43,253 nt of DNA from positions 19,167,245 to 19,210,497 of the forward strand of contig NC_049982.1 of NCBI RefSeq assembly GCF_000003815.2, given 5' to 3'. The position numbers and the translations under genes were made by a program. The notes under the pieces are model-generated. The model did not search any database and was not told where the DNA came from. It worked only from the letters and a program-made list of their open reading frames with translations. This document shows, one piece after another, positions 22,792 to 34,200 of the stretch (its first letter is position 1; each line of letters starts with the position of its first letter). The stretch comes from Branchiostoma floridae. Lineage: Eukaryota; Chordata; Leptocardii; Amphioxiformes; Branchiostomatidae.

Positions 22792-24605
22792 TGTGTCCCT
22801 TCAAAAGATTTTAACATGTAAAGGCAACTTGAAATGTATTTTTAGATGACTTCCAAGGTAGATTACCACATGTATGGGGTGAAAATGTGGAATGAAATAC
22901 AGGTGTGAATAAATCATGTGCGCTACATCTTTTTTTTACGTCAAAGAGAAATCTTTTGACTAACTTTCAAGCAAAGACTGGACAAAACATCAGTTTAGTA
23001 GTCAAATTGATCTGTTGGAACCTGCGTCGCTTGGTCCAACTGCAACGACTTTCACTTGAAAATCATAGACCCTGCCAAAATATGGAATTGGGCACAAAAT
23101 GGTTAGTCAGTAATGATTACACTTTTGCTAACTACATTGTTCTGTTCATAAGGCAAGCATTAATCATGACGTCACTGTTGTCATGGTGAAAAACTCCCTG
23201 AGAAAAGAACTTCCACACTTTCAAAAACTTCGCCCTCATCAGACTGAAAATATCTAATCAAATTGCCAGCTACGACTCAGGAAACGTTTCCATTGAATAC
23301 ATGTACCGCTAGTACCACAATCTGAGCAGAAAATCCTCATTTGTGGAACAGAAGGACGTTTCTTTAAAGTGGCCTAAACCAAATCAATTTCTTTTAGGTC
23401 TTGGCACCTTGACCAATGCCAGTATTTAAGACGGACATTAGGTTTAACCACACACACACACACAAGTAAAGTGTTATTGACATGTGTACGACCTACTTCC
23501 ATAGCAACATTTCCTCGTTGCGAAATGTACATAACTAAGTTAAATATAATTGAGCTTTTCTCATTCTTTGGGTTGAACACTAATCTTCTAAGTGAAGATT
23601 GTTCGTGTAGCTTTCTGCCTTGGGGACCATGAATACGTGCCTTTTGAACTTCAATATTCCCATGCGAACTTTGATGAAAGGCTAAAAAGCCAACACATAC
23701 AGGGGTCGATTTTTCACATTAGCTGACTGACACATCCTGGGTTTAAGACTAAATGCATTTTGTACGACAGTACTGGGACGGTTCTTTGAAGCAGTCCTCA
23801 AAACATCATTGGGTTCGCTTATTTCATTTTAGGTTTCTTGATTTGTTTTCAATGTTTAGATGGTTGCTTCGTAACACGGGGGTATGAAAATCTGGCGGTT
23901 CCCAGTCTTGAACTTGAATTGATAAATGGATTAGGCGTTGCCTGTTCGAGCTGGAATAAAATCCTCGGTAGGGTCCCGCCGTCGGTAGATCTCCTGGCTG
24001 CGGTGAGGGGTGGGTGTGCTGTGGAAGGGTCTCCGGCATAGTCAAACCCGATCGCGAACGGTAGGCAATTATCCAACTGATGTATTTTCTATGGTTATTC
24101 AACATTTAAGTTTTGACCAGGCCAACTGGTCAATCGGTATTCAAGACGGGCATTATATAGGTTTAACGTTGCACAGAATCCAATGGTTTGCCGTTTCCAA
24201 AATCATTTCCAGTTGCTTGAGTAACTGCTTTTTGGTGTATACTAAAAGATATTGTGAGAATGATTTACAGTTCGGACACCATTTGCTTCTGAGGAGGAAA
24301 TGTTCCCCTTCTCGTGGGCTGGCTTCCCTTGGCAGTTATTCTCACTTATTAGCTGAGTTCTACTACTCATGATAACCAATGATAAAGGCCTGGTCGAGGC
24401 AACAACCGTTATGGCATGTCAGTTACGTGGTGTGGCCGACAAAGACTTGTACATTAATCGCAGATTTACTCAAAGCTACGTTTTATGATCCTGACAATAT
24501 AGTGAAATTTGTAAAAAATTCAAACTTAGTTCGTTCTTCTTTCATCACAATGGTTGTCATGACACGTGTCCTTGTCCTCACGACAGCAGAACTCGCTGCC
24601 TCACC
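22792..24605. other. Spacer between lectin genes 2 and 3
   Basis: No recognisable exon. A short CA microsatellite is at about 23450-23464. Near the end, CACGACAG at 24579-24586 could be the acceptor of a 5' UTR exon reading into the gene 3 start codon. Confidence 0.45.
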
Positions 24606-27600
24606 ATGAAGAGGGCGGCTGTGTTAGCGGCTCTGGTACTCGTGTCTGCGCTGAGGTTCGTAGAGCCTTTCTGTACTTGTGTAGCACTTCTATGTTGTAG
24701 CGCTGGGCGCTAAGGCCCTGATCAACGTTTGTCCCATGTTAACGTTACAAGGCACTGGTGTGTTTTAAGATTTTTGTTTTATCATGAATGATGTTGCTTT
24801 ACAGTACGTAATAGTAGTTTTCGAAACCGGTCCTACATGTATAAGCAATAGCACAGTGCTGTTACAATGTACCTCAAAACGCATGAAGTGAAAATAATTA
24901 ACATACTGTACTATTAGATGGTAATGTACTTTACTTCACTTCGCTACAGCGTAGAAAAGTGGATGAGAAAAAAAAATCGACTAAAATGTAATTAACCGTG
25001 AGTTTTAGTTTTCTGTGAAGATCTCAAGATCCTTTATAAAACGGTTACTCTATTCATACGTCTGACAGAGCCGCGGCCCTCTCGTGTGCGCCCTGCAGCA
25101 AGCAGGCCTGTCCCCCCAGCCCGACATGTCGGGGGGATGTGCTCAAGGATCTGTGCGGCTGTTGTGACAGCAGGTGTGCAAAGGTAATCTCACATCAGAC
25201 TGTAGACATCCTTCCGTCACGTAAGACGTCAATAGCGCTCCGTCGTGACAGTGGGCAGCGTTGGTCTCCATAAATAGGGTTATGTGGAGAAAATGTTGAA
25301 TTTGAATCAGTTAGTTGTCATCTCCACTCACGTGGGGGTACGGTCACATATGTCGTACGATCAAAGAATGATCGCATGAGCATTCTTGGAACGTTCGTAC
25401 ATGTGTGGCACAATGTTCAGTTGTTACGGAAAAGGACGGTGATTGGATACATGTCACACCTTTCTTTTCTTTTGAAATTCTACCTAAAAATCGCACGACG
25501 GCCTACGAACGAATGTGAGAGTTTTTGTTGTTCTCTTTGACTTAAGATGGAGGGGGAAGCATGCGGAGGGCCCTGGGGATTCAGTGGGACATGTTCGTCC
25601 GGACTGTCGTGCGGCAGGGACCCAACTAAGTATGCACGAAATCGGGGAACCAACATGTACTACGGATACACACGTATGGCGGTGGGAATCTGTCAGCCTG
25701 AGGGTAGGGTTCTTATTACCTTGGCCAAGAAAGTTGTATTTTCAGGAGCTTATGTAAAATTATGTGTTTGTGTACGTTTCTGTCAACACAACACACGGTT
25801 AAAAAATTAATTTCCTGAATTGGTGAGTAATCACTTCTGTGTTAATACATTCTTATCTCATTCGGTGAAGAACCGAAAAGGCAAGCCACTTCGAATCCTG
25901 TCAGAATGTGGCCAAAAGAATATCTGGAACGCATTCTGACGGCTCATTCCTTCTCATGTGAAGGGGATATAAGGTCCTTTTAGAATCCCCTCCTTAATGG
26001 CCCCGAATGTGGCACGAACTTGCAAATACATTCCGGCTGGTTTTGCTTGATTCCTGCCGATTCGGTTTCAGTGTGAAGGCCCTAAAACCGTGTCTGTTGT
26101 TCCCTTATCAACTGAGTGCCCTGTACAGCAGAATAGCTATTATAACGTTTATGGCTGGCTCAATCATGGAATCAATCGATAAGATCAATATGAATATTAA
26201 TAAGGTCAATATAACGCCCTTGGCAGCAAGAGACTGTGTTCTTGTCTTTTCTGGCGACGTAGAAAACAATTCCAGAGAACACAGTCTGTTACAGTTGACG
26301 TTCCTTTCTCGCTACCTCTCCAAGACGTGACGAGGGAGGACACGTGCACGGAGCCGAAGAAGGTGGGGCACTGCCGGGCTGCCGTTAGGCGCTTCTACTT
26401 CGACACTGCCGAGAAGAAGTGCAAGCCGTTCATATTCGGAGGCTGCGGAGGGAACAGGAACAACTTCCTCACCCTGCAGGACTGTGAGACGACTTGTGCT
26501 GTCGCCAGGAATCTTTCCAATGGTAAGATGTAGAAAGAGAGATAAAAAGATAACGAGAAAAAGCGAATTGTATGATTTCAAACTCATTTCTGCATACACA
26601 GTGGAAGCAAATATCTACTAAATATTCCACTTTTTGTCATTCCTGTGCCCATGTGATCTGTGCTCTCACCAGAGCACAATCTGGGAGAATGGGCGTGGTA
26701 AAACGTAACGTTTAATAAAAAGGAGAGATGGATGAAAATAGCTCCACCTTCTATTTTACTATTCTAATTGGGGCCTAAGTTTCCACCGAAGTTGGGGAAG
26801 GGGTATATTCAATTTGCTAGACCTAAAATTTGACACATCGCTCAACGAATTGTATAGTAAAGAATCTTTTTACACTTTGTGTGTCCTACCCAGTGTAAAA
26901 GCGAACGTTACACATATCCTATGTAGGTAGCAGTGAGAGCACAGCGCCATCGCTGTCTAGTAGAAGGGGGGCCTTAGGGCAGAACTGCACCCGGCACAGC
27001 CGCTGGTCGCAGTGCGGTTCAGCCTGTCGGCCATCTTGTGAGAACCCTTCCCCGGCATGCACCGAGCAGTGTGTTCCCGGATGTACTTGCGAGGCTGGAC
27101 GTGTGTGGGAGAATGATGAGTGTGTTCCTCTCATAGACTGTCCGGCAAACAGCTGTCAACATGACGGAAAAACATACCAAGTAAGCATATGCATATTCTG
27201 GATAAAAAAATACAGAAACTCATGAGACCCACTCGATTGAAACATGATATCAAAACTTATGCTAGCCCTTATAGTTATAGTAATTAGGATGTTAAGTTTT
27301 ACCCTGTACGTTTTTTATACTTTGTGTAATAGTTGTTGCCATACATCGTACCGTGTACAATTGTCGGGCAATAGGTCCATTCATTGATATTACATGTACG
27401 TGCAATACTGGTGCATTGCTATCAAATTAGATTGATAAACAATAAAAACGAAATGTGGAAAATTTATTTCAAAATAGTGACAAAATACATGGATACCAAA
27501 TTATTCATCTAATAGTATGTATGTTCTTCTTGCCTCTGTACTCGCAGCTCGGTGAATCCTGGGCGGAGAAGAGTGTTCGCGGCACCGTGTGCAGCTGCTC

Positions 27601-29498
27601 GCAGAGCGGGACAGTCCAGTGTGACCGGGAGCAGTGCCCACGAGGAGAGGCCCATATTATCGGGGATGGAGGGATGTGGACATGCACAAAAACCGGTAAG
27701 AAATGGTGCATAACGTTATACAAGCGAAACCATCTCAGTTTTTCTACTAACATTGCCTACTTGTCTGATTTTCTTTTAAATTCAAAACAAGCAATACCTA
27801 CCTGTCGGTAGTAACTATATGTGGAACTGTATGGGAATATGCTTGTACCCGGCTTACCGCTCAATTGAGGTGTTCGTTATGTTTGTTTAGCGCCCAGTAT
27901 GCATCACGCACTTGTATCTAATCATTTGATAGTACGGCATACCGCACGATCTGTATTTATCATTGCCATTATCAAACACTATCTCTTCCTATATATATAC
28001 ACTTGCACAAAGAAGCGAGGAGATGTTGACTATCCTGTTAGCTTTATAGCACCTTCAAATATTTAGATTGTATATTGTTGTTTCTGCTTTCCTGTATGTA
28101 TCTGTTACGTCATACTTACAGCGACCTATACCTAGCCGTCGAGGCATGAATGTAAGATAGGTCTTTTATTCATTCTATAGAATTGAAATTGTGCCGTGTT
28201 TATGTACAGCAGACATGGCGTGTCCAAAAGGCTACAAAAAGCCTCGCAAGACCAGTGGTCCGTTTCTGTGTTACCGTTTCGAGCGGAGCCGCAGCACGTA
28301 CAGACGGGCAGAGGACACCTGCCGAGCTGAGGGCGCACGACTGGCCACCATCAGGGGCAGGAGGGACCAGCTACATCTACTGGTCAGTTCAAACAAAACT
28401 GCTATATAGTGCCATTAAGAATAGTACAAAAACACACGCACACACATGCAGACGCATGCACACGCACACAGACGCATACGGTTACAGGTTGTTTCGCAAC
28501 AGTGTCAGTTCGCAACCGTCAGTTCGCAACGAGGCAAGTCTTTTCGCAACATGTACAAGGTACAAGTCTTTTCGCAACAAGGTACAAGTCGTTTTGCAAC
28601 ATTTGAATGCTATTAATTTTGATAGCATTATAGTATTAGAAATCGTATACGTATTCCTAACAAAATTATACTCCTACCTGTGCACGTATGAAACTGTACC
28701 GCCCAGCGCATGAAAATCATCGGGCTGCCAGGTCCATGCCGCCCCATGTTCCTCTGCCACCAGGGTTTCTTTCGCACCCAGTAAAATTTGTACGCGAAAG
28801 GAGTATCATTATGTTAGGATTACGATTTGTAATACTATTAGGCTATCAAGATTAATAACATTCAAATGATGCGAAACGGATTGTACCTTGTTGCGAAAAG
28901 ACTTGCATTGTTGCGAACTGACGGTTGCGAACTGACATTGTTGCGAAACAACCTGTTACCACGCATACACTTATAACGTTATACACTCGTACAGAGAGTA
29001 GCCTCCACCAGGCCTCCCTACGAGGGTACGGGGATCGTAGAATATGGCAAAAAAATCGTGTGAAATTGCATGTAATTGGCCGGGGGAGTCAGCCACGCTT
29101 AGGTTTATCTTTCCCCTCGGGAGAAACTTCTTTGGTAGCAAAACTCCCCTGGCAAATTATTATCCCTATAGTAGCCAGCGTAGTCAGTATAATATACAGC
29201 TCACATTTCACAATTGTTTGCCATTTACCTCTAGCTCGGAGTTTTCACCAAGATTCGGCAGAGCACGTGGTTCGGCCTTAGTGACAAGGAGACGGAGAAG
29301 AAGCTGATGTGGAGTGATGGGGTGCCGTACAGCTCCGGGGACTACCGCCGCTGGGCCAGGCGGGTCTCCAACACTCCTGACCAGGACTGCGGCTACATGA
29401 GCCGCCCGCACAGGTACAAGTGGCTGCTCGGGGAGTGCAGCTCTGACCACGCCTTCGTGTGTGAATACGACCCGTTTGACACCAGTCGTAAGGGCTAA
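24606..29498 (+). CDS. Lectin gene 3: secreted IGFBP-Kunitz-TIL-VWC-C-type lectin protein
   Basis: Eight coding exons: 24606-24655, 25069-25183, 25547-25703, 26325-26522, 26927-27180, 27548-27695, 28210-28382, 29235-29498. Phases are 2,0,1,1,0,1,0, giving 452 codons plus TAA. Signal peptide is at 1-20 ([11 protein letters not shown]). IGFBP N-terminal domain spans about 23-108, with [10 protein letters not shown] (one extra residue) and a longer second half than in genes 1 and 2 (exon 3 is 157 nt, not 109). A Kunitz domain at about 115-164 has all six cysteines at canonical spacing (8-15-7-12-3) and P1 Arg124 in GHCRAA, predicting trypsin-like protease inhibition. An S-rich linker of about 20 residues, a 10-cysteine TIL and the VWC-like module follow. 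The CTLD at about 312-446 has STWFGL and ends CEYDPF. EPN and WND are absent. The alternative acceptor at 26930 would bring a stop, so 26927 is chosen. Confidence 0.86.
26325..26522 (+). other. Gene 3 exon 4: Kunitz/BPTI domain
   Basis: A 198-nt exon, phase 1 at both ends, containing one entire Kunitz domain. Visible signatures are GHCRAA (reactive loop, P1 Arg), [19 protein letters not shown] and CETTC. All six cysteines are present at family-typical spacing. The acceptor is CTCCAAG, a less usual AAG site, which is supported by frame and domain continuity. Confidence 0.9.
28472..28968. mobile_element. MITE with 8-bp target duplication in gene 3 intron 7
   Basis: The element at 28480-28960 is flanked by a perfect direct repeat ACGCATAC (28472-28479 and 28961-28968). 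Termini are GGTTACAGGTTG and CAACCTGTTACC. The inverted arms extend about 150 bp each and contain six or so TTCGCAAC-type motifs in the left arm, mirrored as GTTGCGAA in the right. There is no coding capacity. The 8-bp duplication fits hAT-type, and long arms could also fit Mutator-like elements; the superfamily is uncertain. Confidence 0.8.
29235..29498 (+). other. Gene 3 last exon: C-terminal half of CTLD
   Basis: This 264-nt exon carries the STWFGL core, [14 protein letters not shown] where Ca2+-binding lectins have EPN, and the final two cysteines ending VCEYDPF. It allows the missing part of the gene 2 last exon to be sized. Confidence 0.88.
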
Positions 29499-29728
29499 TG
29501 CTGAATTCTAATCACGTCATGGTACCCAGGTGTGAGGTACTTGCTTTCGTAACAACTCAGTAAATATAGAATGGTTAGTATTTGCCATAACTTGGGAGAA
29601 CGTTTTCAACATAAAGAAAGTTGGGCACAAAGTCTGGTACAAGAAAGGGAAAGAAAGAAAATTTCAAGAATCTGTACAAGCTAGTAAGCTCTGACACGTA
29701 AGCTGTGTAAAAGTGGATTATTGCACAC

Positions 29729-29734
29729 ATTAAA
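29729..29734 (+). terminator. Candidate polyadenylation signal of gene 3
   Basis: ATTAAA, the commonest variant hexamer, lies 231 nt after the stop codon. No AATAAA was seen before the 29821 repeat element. Confidence 0.35.
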
Positions 29735-29820
29735 AAGTACAAGACACCTTGTGGTGTGTATGTCATCATTTTTGTTATACCTGGAAGGGTGATGATAACT
29801 GGTACCCATGTAAGCATGGT

Positions 29821-30374
29821 AGCAGATTATTATTAGACTGAGTAGAGCACTTTGGACTAATGCTTTGACTTTTTATAGATTAGAATTACATCATAGTACC
29901 CTCATAATGACCCTCATCGGGGGTCTTCACGCTTCGTTGAAAATCGAAAAATCTTGACATTCATACCAAAGATTTTGTGTTAAATCTTAAGATGTTTTGA
30001 CTCAATCTTGATGTGTTTTGACTCAAGCTTGATATGTTTTGACTCAAGCTTGATATGTTTTGACTCAATCTTGAGAAAACAACTAAAGATGCTTTGAACA
30101 AATCTCAAGATATTTTGAAAGTCGCTTCGAAAAAGTCCATATTCTTCGGATGCCTGGAAAAAATTGAGATCATTCCAAAGAATCTTGAGACTTTTTGAAA
30201 GATTTGAAGATTTTTATGAAAAATCTGAAGATTGTTTTGAAAATCTCAAGATTGACTCGAAACATATCAAGATTGTCTCGAAAGATCTCAAAATTTATTT
30301 TTATTTTTGTCTACAAAAATCTCAAGATTTGTAAACGATCGAAAGTGCTCTGCTCAGTCCAATAATAATCTGCT
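29821..30374. mobile_element. Foldback/MITE-like element with internal 21-bp repeats
   Basis: The termini AGCAGATTATTATTAGACTG...GAGCACTTT and the right-end reverse complement AGCAGATTATTATTGGACTG...GAGCACTTT form a terminal inverted repeat of about 34 bp with two or three mismatches. The left half holds four tandem units of about 21 bp of the type TTTTGACTCAAGCTTGATATG (about 29993-30073). The right half carries complementary TCAAGATT...GACTCGAAA blocks, so the whole can fold back. No clear target-site duplication and no protein frame are visible. Confidence 0.7.
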
Positions 30375-31259
30375 CGCTGTTGGTAATTATAAAGTACTAC
30401 AATGAACTTGCTTCTCCTTGAATCTATAGATCACAGGAGATTTCCGCGACAGGAACATAACACGTACATTGGAACAATCGTAACCATTGCTATAAGGTGG
30501 TCATAACGGCCTAATTAAACGTTTAAACCTGACCTGACAACCTGTGTGGTGTGCCAGGTGCTGAATACCAGAACGTAAACAAACCGCATGTCAAAGTGCA
30601 AAGTTGAGGCAGTTTGCAGTTTGGCGAGTTTAGACTCATCAGGGTCATCAGGGTCATGTTGCCACCAGCCGCCCGTAACCAGGGTGCCTCGGGTCACTAG
30701 CAAAAACCGGTTCTACATCTTCTGTCAGCTCGTTTAACAAAGAACGTCCCGACATGACAGAGCACAGGCAAGACTGGGTACTTTGTGAAACCACAGGCCA
30801 TAAAGCTGACGGACACGAAATTTGTCAACTGACTTGTTACCTAACTGTGCGATATCATATTGTGTCATTATTCAGGCAATCTAATACAACTTCTTCCACT
30901 TATGAATTACGAGAACACTTGCCAAATTCGTTTTAATGCGATTTCCACTATATATATATTGTTTCCTGCAGACATTGCATCCATAGGTTTCAAGGAAGTA
31001 AAGACTGTCTTGTCACAGTTTGCATGTTTTCCCACAAACACACGTGGGACTGATACGTATGAGCGACCTCTAGGAGTCATATCGAGTACTGCAATTTTAC
31101 AATGAACGACACCGTATTCGGACAATGCATTGTGTCCACTACTTGACCCGGAATAAATACGGGCATTTCTTCTAATCCATTTGCCTGGCGGACGCAGCGG
31201 GGATACTCAGCCAGCTACATAAATCTCACCTAAGCTACAGGTGACACGAACCGTCAGCG

Positions 31260-34200
31260 ATGCGGGACCCGTACCTATCTATTTGGGTGCTCTTCACAGG
31301 TATGCTAGAATTTGACTGGCTTTTGTCGGACATAGAAATGGAACGGAANNNNNNNNNNNNNNNNNNNNNNNNNNNNNNNNNNNNNNNNNNNNNNNNNNNN
31401 NNNNNNNNNNNNNNNNNNNNNNNNNNNNNNNNNNNNNNNNNNNNNNNNTGTCATGGATGCGCTTCGGGCATAGTGACACTACAATACCGATGTTCCACAG
31501 TCATGGAATTGTTCACTCATAGTAACGTTTTCTTGTTCGTGTTATGCATGTACAAAAGTAACAAGATTCATGGTAATAGCTGAAAGAAGTGAAAATCAAT
31601 TTTGTACATAAAATAACTGGGTATGTAACTGAAAATAGCCCAGACACAAGGCCCCTCCCCGCACCCAGACCGATCCATTGTTTGGTATACTTTAAATAAC
31701 AAAGTGACAGGTCTTGCATCACCCTTGGCTGGTATTAACCTTATCAAGGTGAGTGCCAGGTGGTGCAAGGTACCAAGGGATACTGAAATGTTGACCGTGC
31801 ACCAGCTGTATGATGAATACCGGGCCTTATATATGCACTTATGTCGCTGTAAACCACAATTCCACGCACACAAGTCATATATATTATAAGGTCGCCCCTT
31901 GCGATAATACTTACAAGTAACATGACATTTGATAGTTCGTCTCGCGTAGAGAGGAAACAATGTGACTAATCCACCGTGGACAACAGGAATCTGACCTATG
32001 GCGCCATATCTTTCGTCATTTCTGCCTGACCGCAGGTGTTCATTGGCCTGAGAAACACAGATCATGTCACTGTCTCTGCAATCACACTATCAAATAACCA
32101 GTGCGTGATGAAATACGGTTTCTCTTACATCTTCGAGGAAAGGCTGTCCATTCTCGGTGTTGTGTTGACATCATATGTTTAACTTTTAGCGTTTGTGTAA
32201 GAAGCTCAAGTCTTAGGTGGTCGAAAGTGAATGAGGAAGGGAAAGTAAAATATTTCTTAGAACGGATTTTTTTGCTAGCCCAGATAACCAAAATTCTAGG
32301 GTATCGACAAAAGAAAATAGGCAGTTGGTCAGATCGAGCCGTGACGTGCTGTTGTTGGTGTGATATATTGTTAGTTGGTGTTATAGTGGCAAGTACACTA
32401 GCTGGTGTATAGGGTATATCCGCTTTTCATTGACGACATAATGATTATGATTGATTATTCAAATACAAGAACGAAGAACTCGGCATATCTGCACCACGTT
32501 AAACAAATTTCTTCATGGCCTACCTACTCAACACATTTCATTTTAACAACGAAATCCACAGGTATAACACAAGATAGTCACACCTACGACATGAACCCAA
32601 CTGCAAGAGCAGGTCAACGCACATTTGCGTATAGAGCACCTGATAGAAATAAGTCACTAAGCCTGAGATAAAGCAAGCAACCATCCGGGTGAAAAAATGT
32701 GTATACCGTGGCGCAGATATGCCGAGTTCTTTATGTTATGATAGTTTAAATTATCATTCATTCAATCCTGTGTTAGTAATAATTTTTCTGTACCCTGATT
32801 TGGTATGGATTAGAGCTCCCCGGAAATCGGTTCCGAGTTAACTGAAGGAACCACCCTAAAGATTCTTTGAGAACTAGATACTTTGACCCCAGGCGACCAT
32901 TTTGGTGGGCAATTGGATTAAGCAATGGCATCTTCGTGGGTTTAACAGATGTACCTGCAACTTACCCTATGTTTATATTTTTATCATTCCATCAGCGTTG
33001 GGCTGTATCTCTGCACCACTAGTGACAGCTGTATCACTTCCAAGTGGCTCTTCTAGTGACAACGTCACTTCCGGGTCTGCTGTGGACCCTTCAGCTACGT
33101 CATCAAGTCGTGTTTCCGGTCAACAGTATTCACACAGTCCATATTCAGTACACATCCAACTCAAGTTAGCTCAACAGTTGCCAGCTAACCTTAGTGATCA
33201 CTCATCGCCCCAGTCCCTGAACTTTCTGTCAAATATCAGGTCAGAGGTAAGCTCATAGTGTTTAATTATAATCTTTTGTGCCATTGGGTATGGGGAGAAC
33301 ATTGAACAATAGCTTATTCATTGTATTCATGTGTGTGAATTATGCATTTTATAATCATCAAATCATCACCAAACCATACACTTCATGACAAGTAGATACT
33401 ATCCATTCAACTTCAATTCGCCATTTTTCAGACATCTAAGGCGTATAGGGAAGATCACAATTTCCTTCGCCTCGACGTTTTCAAAGTCAGGTAAGACCTT
33501 CACTCGGATTAATATAAAATGCAATCGATACGCTGTGCCTAATCTAACACTGTTTTCCGAGCTTGTAGACTTGAGTTTGTTTTTTCCTGACTACTAAGCA
33601 TGTTTGATAAATGTTTACATCTATAACTTCACGAACACCTGCAAAAGCCGATTAAACATGACAATATAAAATGTGGCATCACAAACTAAGACTTTTGAAC
33701 GATCGTTTTTTTACAGCCCGGAAAACGCAATAATTGACCTCAACGTAGTGTTTCGGATTAGTCTCCTGGGGATCCTGAAACTGCGGGCAGTAGCCAGACT
33801 GAAACAGTACATCGACAGCCAAGACGGCAGATTGGGAGAGGTGGAGATACACAACGTGACTTACATATCTGACTCAGGTTAATTAAGGACTTTATACACA
33901 GGTCAGGTCATTTTTACCATTTTATATATTTAGAAATTTCGATAGTATCTTGATGTGTTTTTTTCCAATGTATTGTCTTTATAGGTACGTTCACAGCAAC
34001 GACAGAGTCTGACAGAGACGTGAGGTGTGTGCGTGTGGGGCACCACTGCTTCCCGTTCTGTCACGCCAACCCTCGCTACTGTGTCAACGGTGGAACGTGC
34101 CAGGAGGACGGAACTGTGAAATTATTGTGCACGTAGGTTAAAAAAAGGCTAATGTTTAGGGATAAGCTTATCATTTTAATGTGTAAGATATTTCGGTGCC

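Noticed and set aside
25861-26100. Possible further MITE in gene 3 intron 3 (CAGAATGTGGCC and GAATGTGGCAC blocks)
   Set aside because: The similar blocks are direct and short. I could not define inverted termini or a target-site duplication.
28429-28471. CA/ACGCA-rich run as a separate microsatellite
   Set aside because: Too imperfect to call as an array. It is noted only as the sequence context of the adjacent MITE insertion.
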